Shown here: one piece after another, positions 1 to 6,167 of the stretch
Position numbering within the stretch: position 1 is the stretch's first letter
Layout of the letters: each line of letters begins with the position of its first letter
DNA from: Pseudomonadota bacterium
GTDB taxonomy: Bacteria; Pseudomonadota; Gammaproteobacteria; Steroidobacterales; Steroidobacteraceae
Reading direction: 5' to 3'
Assembly: GCA_021817875.1 (NCBI GenBank)
Contig: JAKAFQ010000161.1
Coordinates: 1-8,281, forward strand
Length of the DNA stretch: 8,281 nucleotides
Translations under genes and position numbers: made by a program
Notes under the pieces: model-generated
Databases searched by the model: none
What the model saw: only the letters and a program-made list of their open reading frames with translations
What the model was told of the DNA's origin: nothing

Positions 1-525
1 ACGGCTGAGCAGTCCGCCCATGCTGTGCGCGACGATCGCGGCGCGTCCCGGGCCGTGCGCCCGCAGCCTCTCGGCCAGCGCCGCTGCCGATGTTTCGATG
101 TCGAGCCGCCAGTCATAGTCATACAGCGTGACCGCGAAGCCGCGCGCGCGCAGATATAACTTCAGCCTGAGGTGAGAATACAGCACCGTGCCGAGCGGCA
201 CGATGGGCGCGCCGGCCTCAGGATTCAACAGCGCGAGGCGGCCGCTCTGGATATCGAGCGGATCGAGCCACAGCACGTCGTCGGGCAGCGGCGCGCGCCG
301 GCGCAGTCCCAGCTGCGAGCCGAGGATGCCCGGGATCACGAAGACGTGCGGCAGGGACTGCCGCGTGTCGAGCTGTTGCGCCGCACGCGCCAGGCGCGCG
401 AGCGTCCGGTATTCCGCGGCGCCGAAGTAGGCCCTGAGGGCCTGCCGCTGCTCCCCTGAGACCAACAGCCGCTCGACCTCGGCATCGCTCCAGCAGAACC
501 GGTCGTATGGGGTCACGTGGTCCAT
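1..525 (-). CDS. LCAT-like alpha/beta hydrolase (lipase/acyltransferase type), partial, C-terminus off the window
   Basis: The visible 175 residues form the front of an alpha/beta hydrolase. A roughly 60-residue N-terminal lead is followed by PGILGSQL (65-72, oxyanion-hole strand and turn), a W-x-D-P segment (86-89), YDWR (137-140) and the nucleophile elbow AHSMGG with Ser168. PGILGS plus YDWR plus GHSMGG-type elbow is the signature set of the lecithin:cholesterol acyltransferase family, whose members are lipases, phospholipases or acyltransferases; the substrate cannot be told. The catalytic Asp and His lie beyond the edge. No signal peptide or membrane segment is seen, so a cytoplasmic protein is likely unless it is a domain of a larger one. 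The start is ATG at 525. A GTG at 546 is also in frame, but it would lie almost at the start point predicted from a -10-like element at 555-560. Neither has a good Shine-Dalgarno sequence. The gene follows oxyR by 49 bp on the same strand, so co-transcription is possible. Confidence 0.8.
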   Translation of the reverse strand, partial: MDHVTPYDRFCWSDAEVERLLVSGEQRQALRAYFGAAEYRTLARLARAAQQLDTRQSLPHVFVIPGILGSQLGLRRRAPLPDDVLWLDPLDIQSGRLALLNPEAGAPIVPLGTVLYSHLRLKLYLRARGFAVTLYDYDWRLDIETSAAALAERLRAHGPGRAAIVAHSMGGLLSR

Positions 526-546
526 GGAGGCTGGGATGCGGCTCAC

Positions 547-574
547 GGCGGGCGATTATGCCAGAGTGCCCGCC
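547..574 (-). other. Intercistronic GC hairpin after oxyR, with -10-like element in the loop
   Basis: GGCGGGC and GCCCGCC (547-553 and 568-574) are perfect 7-bp inverted arms with a 14-nt loop, directly abutting the oxyR stop codon. There is no T-run after the stem on the minus strand, so it is not a canonical intrinsic terminator. On the minus strand, TGGCATAAT (555-563) resembles an extended -10 element and would start RNA about 20 bases before the hydrolase ATG; I see no good -35. It could attenuate read-through, protect the oxyR mRNA end, or mark a separate promoter. The inverted repeat is seen; the functions are inferred. Confidence 0.45.
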
Positions 575-1471
575 TCATCCGGCGCGTCTGGCAATCAGGT
601 CACACACCGTGTCGATGGCCGGCCCGCGGGCGGTGCTCCGGCGCCAGATCGCACCGATGCGGCGGCTGGGGGCGGGTCGGGCGAACGGCAGCACCACCAC
701 GCCCCGCGCACTGCCCTGGGCGCCCTGGGTGGCGAGCTGCGGCAAGAGCGTGATGCCCGCGCCGGTGGCCACCATCTGCCGCAGAGTCTCGAGGCTGGTG
801 GCGCGGAAGTCGTGACTTTCTGCGGTGCCGGTCCGGTTGCAGACCGCGAGCGCCTGTTCGCGCAGGCAGTGGCCCTCCTCCAGCAGCAACAGCGTCTCTC
901 CCTCCAGGTCGCTCGCCTGGATACGGTGGCGTCCGGCGAGGCGGTGGCCCGCGGGCAGCGCGACGCTGAACGGCTCGGCATACAACTCCCGCGCCTGCAG
1001 TCCCTCGAGATCGACCGGCAGCGCCAGAATACCGAGATCCAACTCGCCGCTTCTGAGCTTCGCGAGCATGGTCTCGGTCTGGTATTCGTACAGGTACAGC
1101 TGCAGGCGCGGCATTGCCCGGTGAAGCGGCCGGGCCACCAGCGGCAGCAGATACGGACCGATGGTGGGCAGCAGCGCGACCCGGAGCCTGCCTGCCAGGG
1201 GGTCGCGATGGGCGCGCGCCAGCGCGGTCACCTCATCGCACGCCGCCAGGATGTGCCGCGCACGTGCGACGATCTGCTCTCCCGCGCCGGTGAGCGTCAC
1301 ATTGTTCGGTTGACGCTCGATCAGGGCAACGCCGAGGTACTCCTCGAGCTTTTTCAGTTGTGCCGAAAGCGTCGGCTGGCTGACGAAGCAACGCTCGGCG
1401 GCCCGCCCGAAGTGGCGCGTGTCGGCAACCGCCACCAGGTAGCGCAGGTCTTTGAGCTTGATATCGGTCAC
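575..1471 (-). CDS. oxyR: Hydrogen-peroxide-sensing LysR-type regulator OxyR
   Basis: OxyR is a cytoplasmic LysR-family regulator that senses peroxide by forming a disulfide and then activates catalase, peroxiredoxin and other defence genes. Counting from GTG 1471 (298 residues), the winged helix-turn-helix covers about 4-62 and includes HFGRAAERCFVSQPTLSAQ, nearly the proteobacterial OxyR helix sequence. The sensing domain covers about 90-290. The redox pair is C202 in EGHCLREQ and C211, nine residues apart exactly as C199/C208 of E. coli OxyR; FRATSLETLRQMVA follows as in OxyR and not in general LysR proteins. Start choice: GTG at 1471 has GGAGAGG seven bases upstream, whereas the GTG at 1477 would lie only one base from it. 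It is 154 bp or more downstream of the dehydrogenase gene and has its own promoter and OxyR-like site. Its regulon partners (katG, ahpC) are not in the window. Confidence 0.95.
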   Translation of the reverse strand: MTDIKLKDLRYLVAVADTRHFGRAAERCFVSQPTLSAQLKKLEEYLGVALIERQPNNVTLTGAGEQIVARARHILAACDEVTALARAHRDPLAGRLRVALLPTIGPYLLPLVARPLHRAMPRLQLYLYEYQTETMLAKLRSGELDLGILALPVDLEGLQARELYAEPFSVALPAGHRLAGRHRIQASDLEGETLLLLEEGHCLREQALAVCNRTGTAESHDFRATSLETLRQMVATGAGITLLPQLATQGAQGSARGVVVLPFARPAPSRRIGAIWRRSTARGPAIDTVCDLIARRAG

Positions 1472-1478
1472 GGGCACA

Positions 1479-1485
1479 CCTCTCC
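1479..1485 (-). promoter_or_regulatory. Shine-Dalgarno that decides the oxyR start
   Basis: GGAGAGG on the minus strand lies 7 bases before GTG 1471 and only 1 base before GTG 1477. This supports the shorter 298-residue OxyR. Confidence 0.65.
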
Positions 1486-1493
1486 GTCTCTGG

Positions 1494-1530
1494 ATCGATG
1501 TTATCTATTAATATTATACATTCGATCGAC
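1494..1530 (-). promoter_or_regulatory. Probable OxyR binding site overlapping the oxyR -10 element
   Basis: The 37-bp E. coli OxyR consensus has four tetranucleotides (ATAG, CTAT, ATAG, CTAT) separated by 7 bases, with fixed internal T and A. Laid at 1494-1530 on the plus strand, the elements read ATCG, CTAT, ATAC and CGAC, and all four internal T/A positions (1499, 1503, 1521, 1525) are present: 16 of 20 defined bases match. The spacing is exact. A perfect -10 hexamer TATAAT on the minus strand (1513-1518) sits inside it, with no good -35. This is a stretch of nearly pure A/T in otherwise GC-rich DNA. OxyR represses its own gene in E. coli, so autorepression is the likely reading; binding itself is inferred. 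Confidence 0.6.
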
Positions 1531-1561
1531 CAGATGAATCGCGCTGCTGCGCTTGCGGTGG

Positions 1562-1598
1562 GTGCCCCGGGATCGGGCACGCGGCGCGCCGGTGCCGC
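1562..1598 (-). other. Two adjacent GC-rich hairpins after the acyl-CoA dehydrogenase gene
   Basis: GTGCCC/GGGCAC (1562-1567 with 1575-1580) and GCGGC/GCCGC (1581-1585 with 1594-1598) could fold in the transcript leaving the dehydrogenase gene. They have short loops but no T-run. They may end or slow transcription before the oxyR promoter, but the stems are short and such matches are common in GC-rich DNA. Confidence 0.25.
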
Positions 1599-1631
1599 AT
1601 CCATCCGACCGGAGCGTGCCCAGGGTCCGCC

Positions 1632-3410
1632 TCAGACGAGCTCCGCGTCCGTGTCGAGTACGCTCGCGGCGCCGCTCGCGACCACCTCGGCGAGACCGGC
1701 GGCCGCCGGCAGCATCTGCCTGGCGAAAAACAGCGCCGAACGGATCTTGGCCTGATAGAACTCTTGGTCAGCGCTTTCCCGGCGGGCCGCGGCGATGGCA
1801 GCGGAGCGGGCGAGCAGCCAACCGCCGATGCTCAGGCCACAGAGCTTGAGATAAGGTACCGACACGGCAAAGCCGTGCACCGGGTTCTGCGCCTGCTGCT
1901 CGAGCAGCGTGCGGGTCGCTGTCTCCAGAAACCCGGCTGCACGTAGCGCGCCGTCTCGCGTGTCCCGAACCGCCGGGTCGCGGGCATCGAGCCCCTGGAG
2001 TTCCCGGCGCATGTCCGCCAGGAGGCTGGCCATCGCGGCTCCGCGGTCGCGCGCGAGCTTGCGGCCGACGAGATCATTCGACTGGATGCCGGTCGTGCCC
2101 TCGTAAATGGTGGTGATACGGGCATCACGCAGGTACTGCGCAACCCCGGTCTCTTCGATGAAGCCCATGCCGCCGTGTACCTGTACGGCCATCGCGGCGG
2201 TCTCGTTGCCGGTCTCGGTGCACCATCCCTTGACGATGGGTATCAGCAGCTCCCCGCGAGCCTGGGCCGCAGCGCGCAGCGCGCTATCCGGGTGATGAGC
2301 ACCCAGTTCGAGCTGCATGCCCGCGTAGAGCGCCAACGCCCGGGACGCCTCGGTGCCCGCTTTCATGGCCAGCAGCATGCGACGCACGTCGGGGTGCTGA
2401 ATGATCGGCGAGGGCGCCGAGGCCCGAGTTCCCGGCGCACTGCCCTGCAAGCGCGTGCGGGCGTATTCCGCCGCCTGCTGGAAGGCGCGCTCGCCCACCG
2501 CATAGCCTTCGACGCCGACCGCGAGGCGGGCGGTGTTCATCATGACGAACATGTATTCGAGACCGTGTCCCGGCTCGCCGACCCGGTAGCCGACCGCGCC
2601 CCGGTCATGGCCGTATTGCATGACGCAGGTCGGGCTGGCGTGGATGCCGAGCTTGTGCTCGATGGACACACAGCGCACCTCGTTGCGCTCGCCCAGGGAG
2701 CCGTCGGAGTCGACCAACACTTTCGGCACGATGAACAGCGACAGTCCCTTGACGCCTGGCGGGGCGCCATCGATGCGCGCGAGCACCAGGTGGATGGTGT
2801 TTTCGGTGAAATCGTGATCGCCCCACGTGATGAAGATCTTCTGCCCGAACAGGCGATACCGGTCCGCCTCCGGCGTGGCGCGTGTACGCACCAGCGAAAG
2901 GTCCGAGCCTGCCTGCGGCTCGGTGAGCACCATGGTGCCGGTCCACTCGCCGCGCACCATCTTCGGCAGAAACAGCCGCTGCTGCGCCTCCGAGCCGCAG
3001 AGTTCGAGGGCGTGCACGGCGCCATGGGTGAGCATCGGGCAGAGCTTGAACGCGAGGTTTGCAGAAGCAATGATCTCCTGCATGGCGCTGCTCACAGGCT
3101 GTGGCACGCGCTGGCCGCCGAAGCGTGGGTCGGCTCCGAGCTGCGGCCAGCCTCCCTCGACGTATCTCCGGTAGGCGTCCTTGAATCCTGCGGCTGCGCG
3201 CACGCCTTCGGGACTCCAGTGGGCTCCTTCGCGATCTCCTGCGCGGTTCAGCGGCTCGAGCACCGTTTCGGCGAACCGGCCGGCCTCCTCGAGAATGGAG
3301 GCACCGAGCTCGTCGGAGTAGTCGGCCAAGGCGGGACAGGCGGCGAGCTGTCCGGCATTGAGCAGTTCCTCGAGCACGAAACGCAGCTCTCTCAGCGGCG
3401 CGCGATACAT
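1632..3410 (-). CDS. Acyl-CoA dehydrogenase, long DmdC/FadE1-like type (592 aa)
   Basis: A flavoenzyme that oxidises acyl-CoA to 2-enoyl-CoA, the first step of beta-oxidation, passing electrons to electron-transfer flavoprotein. In the 592-residue protein, a short N-terminal extension (about 1-35, beginning MYRAPLRELRFVL as in this subfamily) precedes the helical, beta and helical core. The acyl-CoA dehydrogenase signature MVLTEPQAGSD is at 160-170, a flavin/substrate segment KIFITWGDHD at 191-200, QVHGGMGF at 410-417, and the catalytic base Glu437 in YEGTTGIQ. About 130 further residues form the extra C-terminal domain typical of the roughly 600-residue class. That class includes Pseudomonas FadE1-like long-chain enzymes and DmdC (methylmercaptopropionyl-CoA dehydrogenase). 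Chain length or sulfur substrate cannot be decided from sequence; no other DMSP-demethylation gene is nearby, and fadD in the window favours ordinary fatty acids. The ATG at 3410 has GGGAG 7 bases upstream; a 95-residue in-frame upstream extension lacks family similarity and is not used. Confidence 0.92.
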   Translation of the reverse strand: MYRAPLRELRFVLEELLNAGQLAACPALADYSDELGASILEEAGRFAETVLEPLNRAGDREGAHWSPEGVRAAAGFKDAYRRYVEGGWPQLGADPRFGGQRVPQPVSSAMQEIIASANLAFKLCPMLTHGAVHALELCGSEAQQRLFLPKMVRGEWTGTMVLTEPQAGSDLSLVRTRATPEADRYRLFGQKIFITWGDHDFTENTIHLVLARIDGAPPGVKGLSLFIVPKVLVDSDGSLGERNEVRCVSIEHKLGIHASPTCVMQYGHDRGAVGYRVGEPGHGLEYMFVMMNTARLAVGVEGYAVGERAFQQAAEYARTRLQGSAPGTRASAPSPIIQHPDVRRMLLAMKAGTEASRALALYAGMQLELGAHHPDSALRAAAQARGELLIPIVKGWCTETGNETAAMAVQVHGGMGFIEETGVAQYLRDARITTIYEGTTGIQSNDLVGRKLARDRGAAMASLLADMRRELQGLDARDPAVRDTRDGALRAAGFLETATRTLLEQQAQNPVHGFAVSVPYLKLCGLSIGGWLLARSAAIAAARRESADQEFYQAKIRSALFFARQMLPAAAGLAEVVASGAASVLDTDAELV

Positions 3411-3417
3411 AGGTCGA

Positions 3418-3422
3418 CTCCC
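3418..3422 (-). promoter_or_regulatory. Shine-Dalgarno for the acyl-CoA dehydrogenase start
   Basis: GGGAG on the minus strand ends 7 bases before ATG 3410. With the family-typical N-terminus MYRAPLRELRF, it settles the start against the longer in-frame reading from 3695. Confidence 0.7.
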
Positions 3423-3461
3423 ATCGAGTAATGCACCACGGCTAGTGTACCCGTTTTCCCG

Positions 3462-3503
3462 CGTTATCCTACTGAGTGGTAACGTATCCTTCCCGTCAGT
3501 AGG
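3462..3503. promoter_or_regulatory. Inverted-repeat operator candidate upstream of the acyl-CoA dehydrogenase gene
   Basis: CCTACTGA (3468-3475) and TCAGTAGG (3496-3503) are perfect 8-bp inverted arms, 28 bases centre to centre. Interleaved with them are CGTTA (3462-3466) and TAACG (3480-3484), and a direct repeat TATCCT at 3465 and 3485, exactly 20 bases apart. The block lies 58-93 bases before the dehydrogenase ATG and covers where a -35 would fall for the TACACT element, fitting a repressor site. I do not recognise the motif as PsrA- or FadR-type. The repeats are seen; the regulatory role is inferred. Confidence 0.45.
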
Positions 3504-3661
3504 TTCATGCCTTTCCGTACGGGCGCGTCGGGCGATTACGGCCGCGGCCGGCTGAGGTGGTCCGCACCCGAGCCCCGACGCACGCATCGGACTGCTCGGG
3601 TCTTGAATATGACAAGCCGGCGTGAAAAATTCCGCGGACGGTCCGGCGCTGCGGCCTGGCG

Positions 3662-3676
3662 CCACATGTAATGTGG
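3662..3676 (+). promoter_or_regulatory. Palindrome CCACAT-GTA-ATGTGG over a -10-like hexamer
   Basis: Perfect 6-bp inverted arms with a 3-base centre. TGTAAT at 3667-3672 matches 5 of 6 bases of the -10 consensus and lies in the middle of the palindrome, about 70 bases before the chosen EAL gene start; no good -35 is visible. A dimeric regulator bound here would block or recruit polymerase for the EAL/LytTR pair. Confidence 0.4.
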
Positions 3677-3742
3677 GGAAAGCGAGGGAAATCACAGCGG
3701 CGCATGGAGTATGCTGTCACTCTCTGGAGACACGAGATCCTC

Positions 3743-5233
3743 ATGCGCTCCTTCCTGGGAAAAGCTCTGCAGCCACCACTCGCGCACGCCGCGTATCCCG
3801 CCGAGGCACCGGCCTCGGGCGGCACCCGGCCGCTGAGCGTCGAAGCGCTCGGCTGGGACCTGCGGGCCGCCCTGCCTCCGCTGAGGCTGCACTCGGTCTC
3901 GATCTATGACCGGCAGGGCAACGTCCTGTGGCTCAGCGAAGGCGCGTTGGGCCCGGACGAGCACGCGCTGGTCGTCGAGGCCATCGAGGGCTTTGACCGT
4001 GAGGAGGGTCACGGCGGGTGCGAGCAGAAGCTGGAGGACGGACGGACGGCGGCCTTTCTGCCGCTGCGCCCGCCGCAGGGATCTGTGGTCGGGCTGGTCA
4101 TGATCCTCGCGGAATTCAAAGTCAGCGGTGAGGGCCTGTTCGAGCGCGTGGCGACGGCGCCTGTCCGGACCGCGATCCAGCATCTGGCCACGCTTCTGCG
4201 GCCGGCTGACGCGCGCGCGCAGGATAGGGATCCCACCGGCCTGATGCTGTCGCTGGCCGACGATGTGTCACCAGCGTCACCGGGACCGGCGGAGGCATCG
4301 ATGGACCGATTACCCGACGCGCCGGCGGCTGCGGACCGGGCGCTCACGTGCAGGGCTGTGGACGATATCCTGGAAGGCAGGGAACTGGCACTCGAACCGG
4401 AGCTCCCGGCCCGCGGCCTTCATGCCGCGACCCCGCCCGTCCCAGGCCCGGATGCCGATGCGCCACCGGCACCCGCGGTGGACCCAATGCGGGCCGCGGC
4501 GTTCGCGCCTGCCGGTCCTGCGGTGGGCGCAACGGCGACACCGGACGCGGCCGCATTGCCGCTCGAGGTGCTGCCCTTCGTCAAATTGCGGGCCGGTGGG
4601 CGGATGCGCCGGTTCGAAGTGATGCCCCGGGGCACTCCCCGCCAGAACCGCGATCCGGCCGCGCTCGATGTAATGGCCGTGCAGGGACTGCTGTCCTGGC
4701 TTGCGGCGCACCGCTCGGCCTGGACGCAGGAGCCGACCGGCTTCACGCTCAATCTGTCCATCGCCACGCTCGAGGACGACCGGTTCCTGCGGTACTTGGG
4801 CGCGCAGTTCGCCAGAAGCGGCATCTCCGCCGATACCCTCGGGTTCGAAATCGCCGAGCCGCTGTGCGTTCAGCGCCGCGCCCAGGTCGAGCGGTTCATC
4901 GGCGGATGCGAGCGGCTGGGATGTTTCGTGGTCGTCGACGGCTTTTCGTTCGATTCCGCGGTGGTTCCGCTGCTGCGATCCAAGGCGGTGCGGCTGGTGA
5001 AGATTGATTCCCGGCTGACCGCTACGGTGATGAAGGACAAGCTCTCTCAGGCCATGGTGGTGGCGATCGTGCAGGCGGTGAAGGTGCTCGGCATCCATTG
5101 CGCGGCACAGCACATTGATACGCAGCCGGCCGTGCGCTGGCTGACCGGGGTCGGCTGCGATTTCGCCCAGGGCCGGATCCTGGCCCGATCGATGCCGATC
5201 GAGCGCCTGGGGGATCCTCTCGTGGCCCCTTGA
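3743..5233 (+). CDS. Degenerate EAL-domain protein, probably a catalytically inactive c-di-GMP-type signalling protein
   Basis: The 496-residue protein has an N-terminal alpha/beta domain (about 31-153) that I cannot assign, with a hydrophobic strand QGSVVGLVMILAEF. A Pro/Ala-rich, probably disordered linker follows (about 155-270), then a divergent EAL domain (about 271-490). Compared with active c-di-GMP phosphodiesterases, the EAL motif is FEVMPR (E292 kept), and LNLS (N337), FEIAE (E369), K420 in VKID and Q476 in AQG are present. However, the DDFG motif reads VDGFSF (second Asp replaced by G400), and the AEGVET motif reads AQHIDT (metal-binding Glu replaced by Q456). Hydrolysis is therefore unlikely; c-di-GMP sensing or protein interaction is more probable. 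No GGDEF domain, signal peptide or membrane helix is visible, so it is likely cytosolic. Start: in-frame ATGs at 3671 and 3704 exist, but 3671 lies inside a palindrome and the codons before 3743 are atypical for this genome. The chosen ATG has GAG-type Shine-Dalgarno candidates upstream. Confidence 0.8.
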   Translation: MRSFLGKALQPPLAHAAYPAEAPASGGTRPLSVEALGWDLRAALPPLRLHSVSIYDRQGNVLWLSEGALGPDEHALVVEAIEGFDREEGHGGCEQKLEDGRTAAFLPLRPPQGSVVGLVMILAEFKVSGEGLFERVATAPVRTAIQHLATLLRPADARAQDRDPTGLMLSLADDVSPASPGPAEASMDRLPDAPAAADRALTCRAVDDILEGRELALEPELPARGLHAATPPVPGPDADAPPAPAVDPMRAAAFAPAGPAVGATATPDAAALPLEVLPFVKLRAGGRMRRFEVMPRGTPRQNRDPAALDVMAVQGLLSWLAAHRSAWTQEPTGFTLNLSIATLEDDRFLRYLGAQFARSGISADTLGFEIAEPLCVQRRAQVERFIGGCERLGCFVVVDGFSFDSAVVPLLRSKAVRLVKIDSRLTATVMKDKLSQAMVVAIVQAVKVLGIHCAAQHIDTQPAVRWLTGVGCDFAQGRILARSMPIERLGDPLVAP

Positions 5234-5247
5234 GCCCGGCTCGGGCT
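5233..5247 (+). other. Small hairpin at the EAL gene stop codon
   Basis: AGCCCG, loop GCT, CGGGCT: a perfect 6-bp stem starting at the last base of the stop codon. There is no T-run, and the next gene starts 33 bases later. It may modulate mRNA stability or the ratio of the two proteins rather than end transcription. Confidence 0.3.
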
Positions 5248-5279
5248 GACGCGACCGCGTCCGCGAGGATTGCGGTACC

Positions 5280-6152
5280 ATGATGTGTCCCGGTTCCGCG
5301 GCCCATGAGCACATGAAGATCAAGACCGTCATCGTCGACGACGAGGCGCTCTCGAGGCGCGGAATCGAGGTGCGTCTGCGCGGCGCGGGCGATTTCGAGG
5401 TGGTCGGAGAATGCGGTAACGGCCGGGATGCGGTGCGCATGATCCAGCGGGAGCGGCCGGATCTGGTATTTCTCGATATCCAGATGCCGGCGTTTTCCGG
5501 CTTCGAGGTGCTGACGCGGGTGCCTCAGGACGATCTGCCCCTGGTGGTCTTCGTGACCGCGTACGATCAGTACGCCCTGCGGGCATTCGAGGCGAGCGCC
5601 CTCGACTACCTTCTCAAGCCCATTGACGCGCAGCGCTTCGACCTGACGCTCGAGCGGGTGCGCCAGAACCTCGTGGCGCGCCATGCGATGGATCAGCGCG
5701 ACAAGCTGATGGCGGTCGTCGCCGAGATGACCGGCTCCGGGGAACTCGACATCGAGGCGCTGCTGGCCCAGGGCGGCACGGCACTCGATACGCGCCGTCC
5801 GCAGATCCTGCCCATCCGCCAGGGCCGCCACACGGCGCGCGTGCCGGTCGCCTCGATCCAGTGGATCGACGCGGCGGGCGATTACATGTGTGTGCATGCC
5901 GAGGGCACCACCCACATCCTGCGCGGCACCATGAAGCAGCTCGAGGAAATCCTCGATCCGGCGCTCTTCCAGCGTGTCCACCGCTCCACCATCGTCAACC
6001 TGCGCTACGTCAGGAGCCTGCGGGCGCACATGAACGGAGAATACTTCCTGACGCTTGACGGAGGTCAGGAATTGAAGCTCTCGCGCAGCTATCGCGACAA
6101 GATCGAGTACTTCCTCGGCGACGGCGCGCCGCGGCGCAATGCCGCGGGCTGA
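5280..6152 (+). CDS. LytTR-family response regulator (receiver + LytTR DNA-binding domain)
   Basis: A two-component response regulator of the AlgR/LytR type that binds DNA through a LytTR domain after phosphorylation. In the 290-residue reading, the receiver (about 12-130) has the acidic pair D20/D21, phospho-acceptor D66 in FLDIQMP, T93 in VTAYD and K113 in LKPID, so all switch residues are intact. After a helical linker (about 131-172), the LytTR domain (about 175-280) shows the family path IQWIDAAGDYMCVH, ILRGTMKQLEE, FQRVHRSTIVN and LKLSRSYRD. Start: ATG 5280 has GAGG 11 bases upstream; ATG 5313 gives MKIKTVIVDDE, the usual family N-terminus, but has only a weak GAG three bases upstream. 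Either is possible. It lies 46 bp after the EAL gene on the same strand, so an operon is likely. No histidine kinase is in the window. Targets are unknown; relatives control exopolysaccharide, motility or autolysis. Confidence 0.93.
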   Translation: MMCPGSAAHEHMKIKTVIVDDEALSRRGIEVRLRGAGDFEVVGECGNGRDAVRMIQRERPDLVFLDIQMPAFSGFEVLTRVPQDDLPLVVFVTAYDQYALRAFEASALDYLLKPIDAQRFDLTLERVRQNLVARHAMDQRDKLMAVVAEMTGSGELDIEALLAQGGTALDTRRPQILPIRQGRHTARVPVASIQWIDAAGDYMCVHAEGTTHILRGTMKQLEEILDPALFQRVHRSTIVNLRYVRSLRAHMNGEYFLTLDGGQELKLSRSYRDKIEYFLGDGAPRRNAAG

Positions 6153-6167
6153 GCAGCGCCTGATCGA

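Larger units (their letters stand above)
3411..3742. other. Divergent intergenic region between the dehydrogenase gene and the EAL gene
   Basis: These 332 bases hold no convincing gene. They contain the dehydrogenase ribosome binding site, a weak minus-strand -10 candidate TACACT (3444-3449), an inverted repeat at 3468-3503, and on the plus strand a weak TTGAAT/AAAAAT promoter-like pair (3603-3608 and 3625-3630, 16-bp gap). A palindrome at 3662-3676 is centred on a TGTAAT hexamer. Open frames crossing this region on either strand have no recognisable content. Confidence 0.6.

Noticed and set aside
524..1537. Long plus-strand open frame (337 codons) opposite oxyR
   Set aside because: It is antisense to a certain OxyR, rich in Arg, Gln and Ala with no motif, and is typical of shadow frames in GC-rich DNA.
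1632..3410. Firm assignment as dmdC (DMSP breakdown)
   Set aside because: Sequence type alone does not separate DmdC from FadE1-like long-chain enzymes, and no other dmd gene is present.
2175..3431. 418-codon plus-strand open frame opposite the acyl-CoA dehydrogenase gene
   Set aside because: It is a shadow of a gene with clear catalytic motifs; composition is His/Arg/Leu-rich with no recognisable domain and no ribosome binding site noticed.
3411..3695. 95-residue N-terminal extension of the acyl-CoA dehydrogenase
   Set aside because: The family begins at MYRAPLRELRF, a Shine-Dalgarno precedes ATG 3410, and the extension covers promoter-like repeats.
4556..5215. Active c-di-GMP phosphodiesterase
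   Set aside because: The second Asp of DDFG and the Glu of AEGVET are replaced by Gly and Gln.
4310..5440. 376-codon minus-strand open frame opposite the EAL gene
   Set aside because: The plus-strand frame contains ordered EAL motifs; the minus frame is low-complexity Arg/His/Pro-rich.
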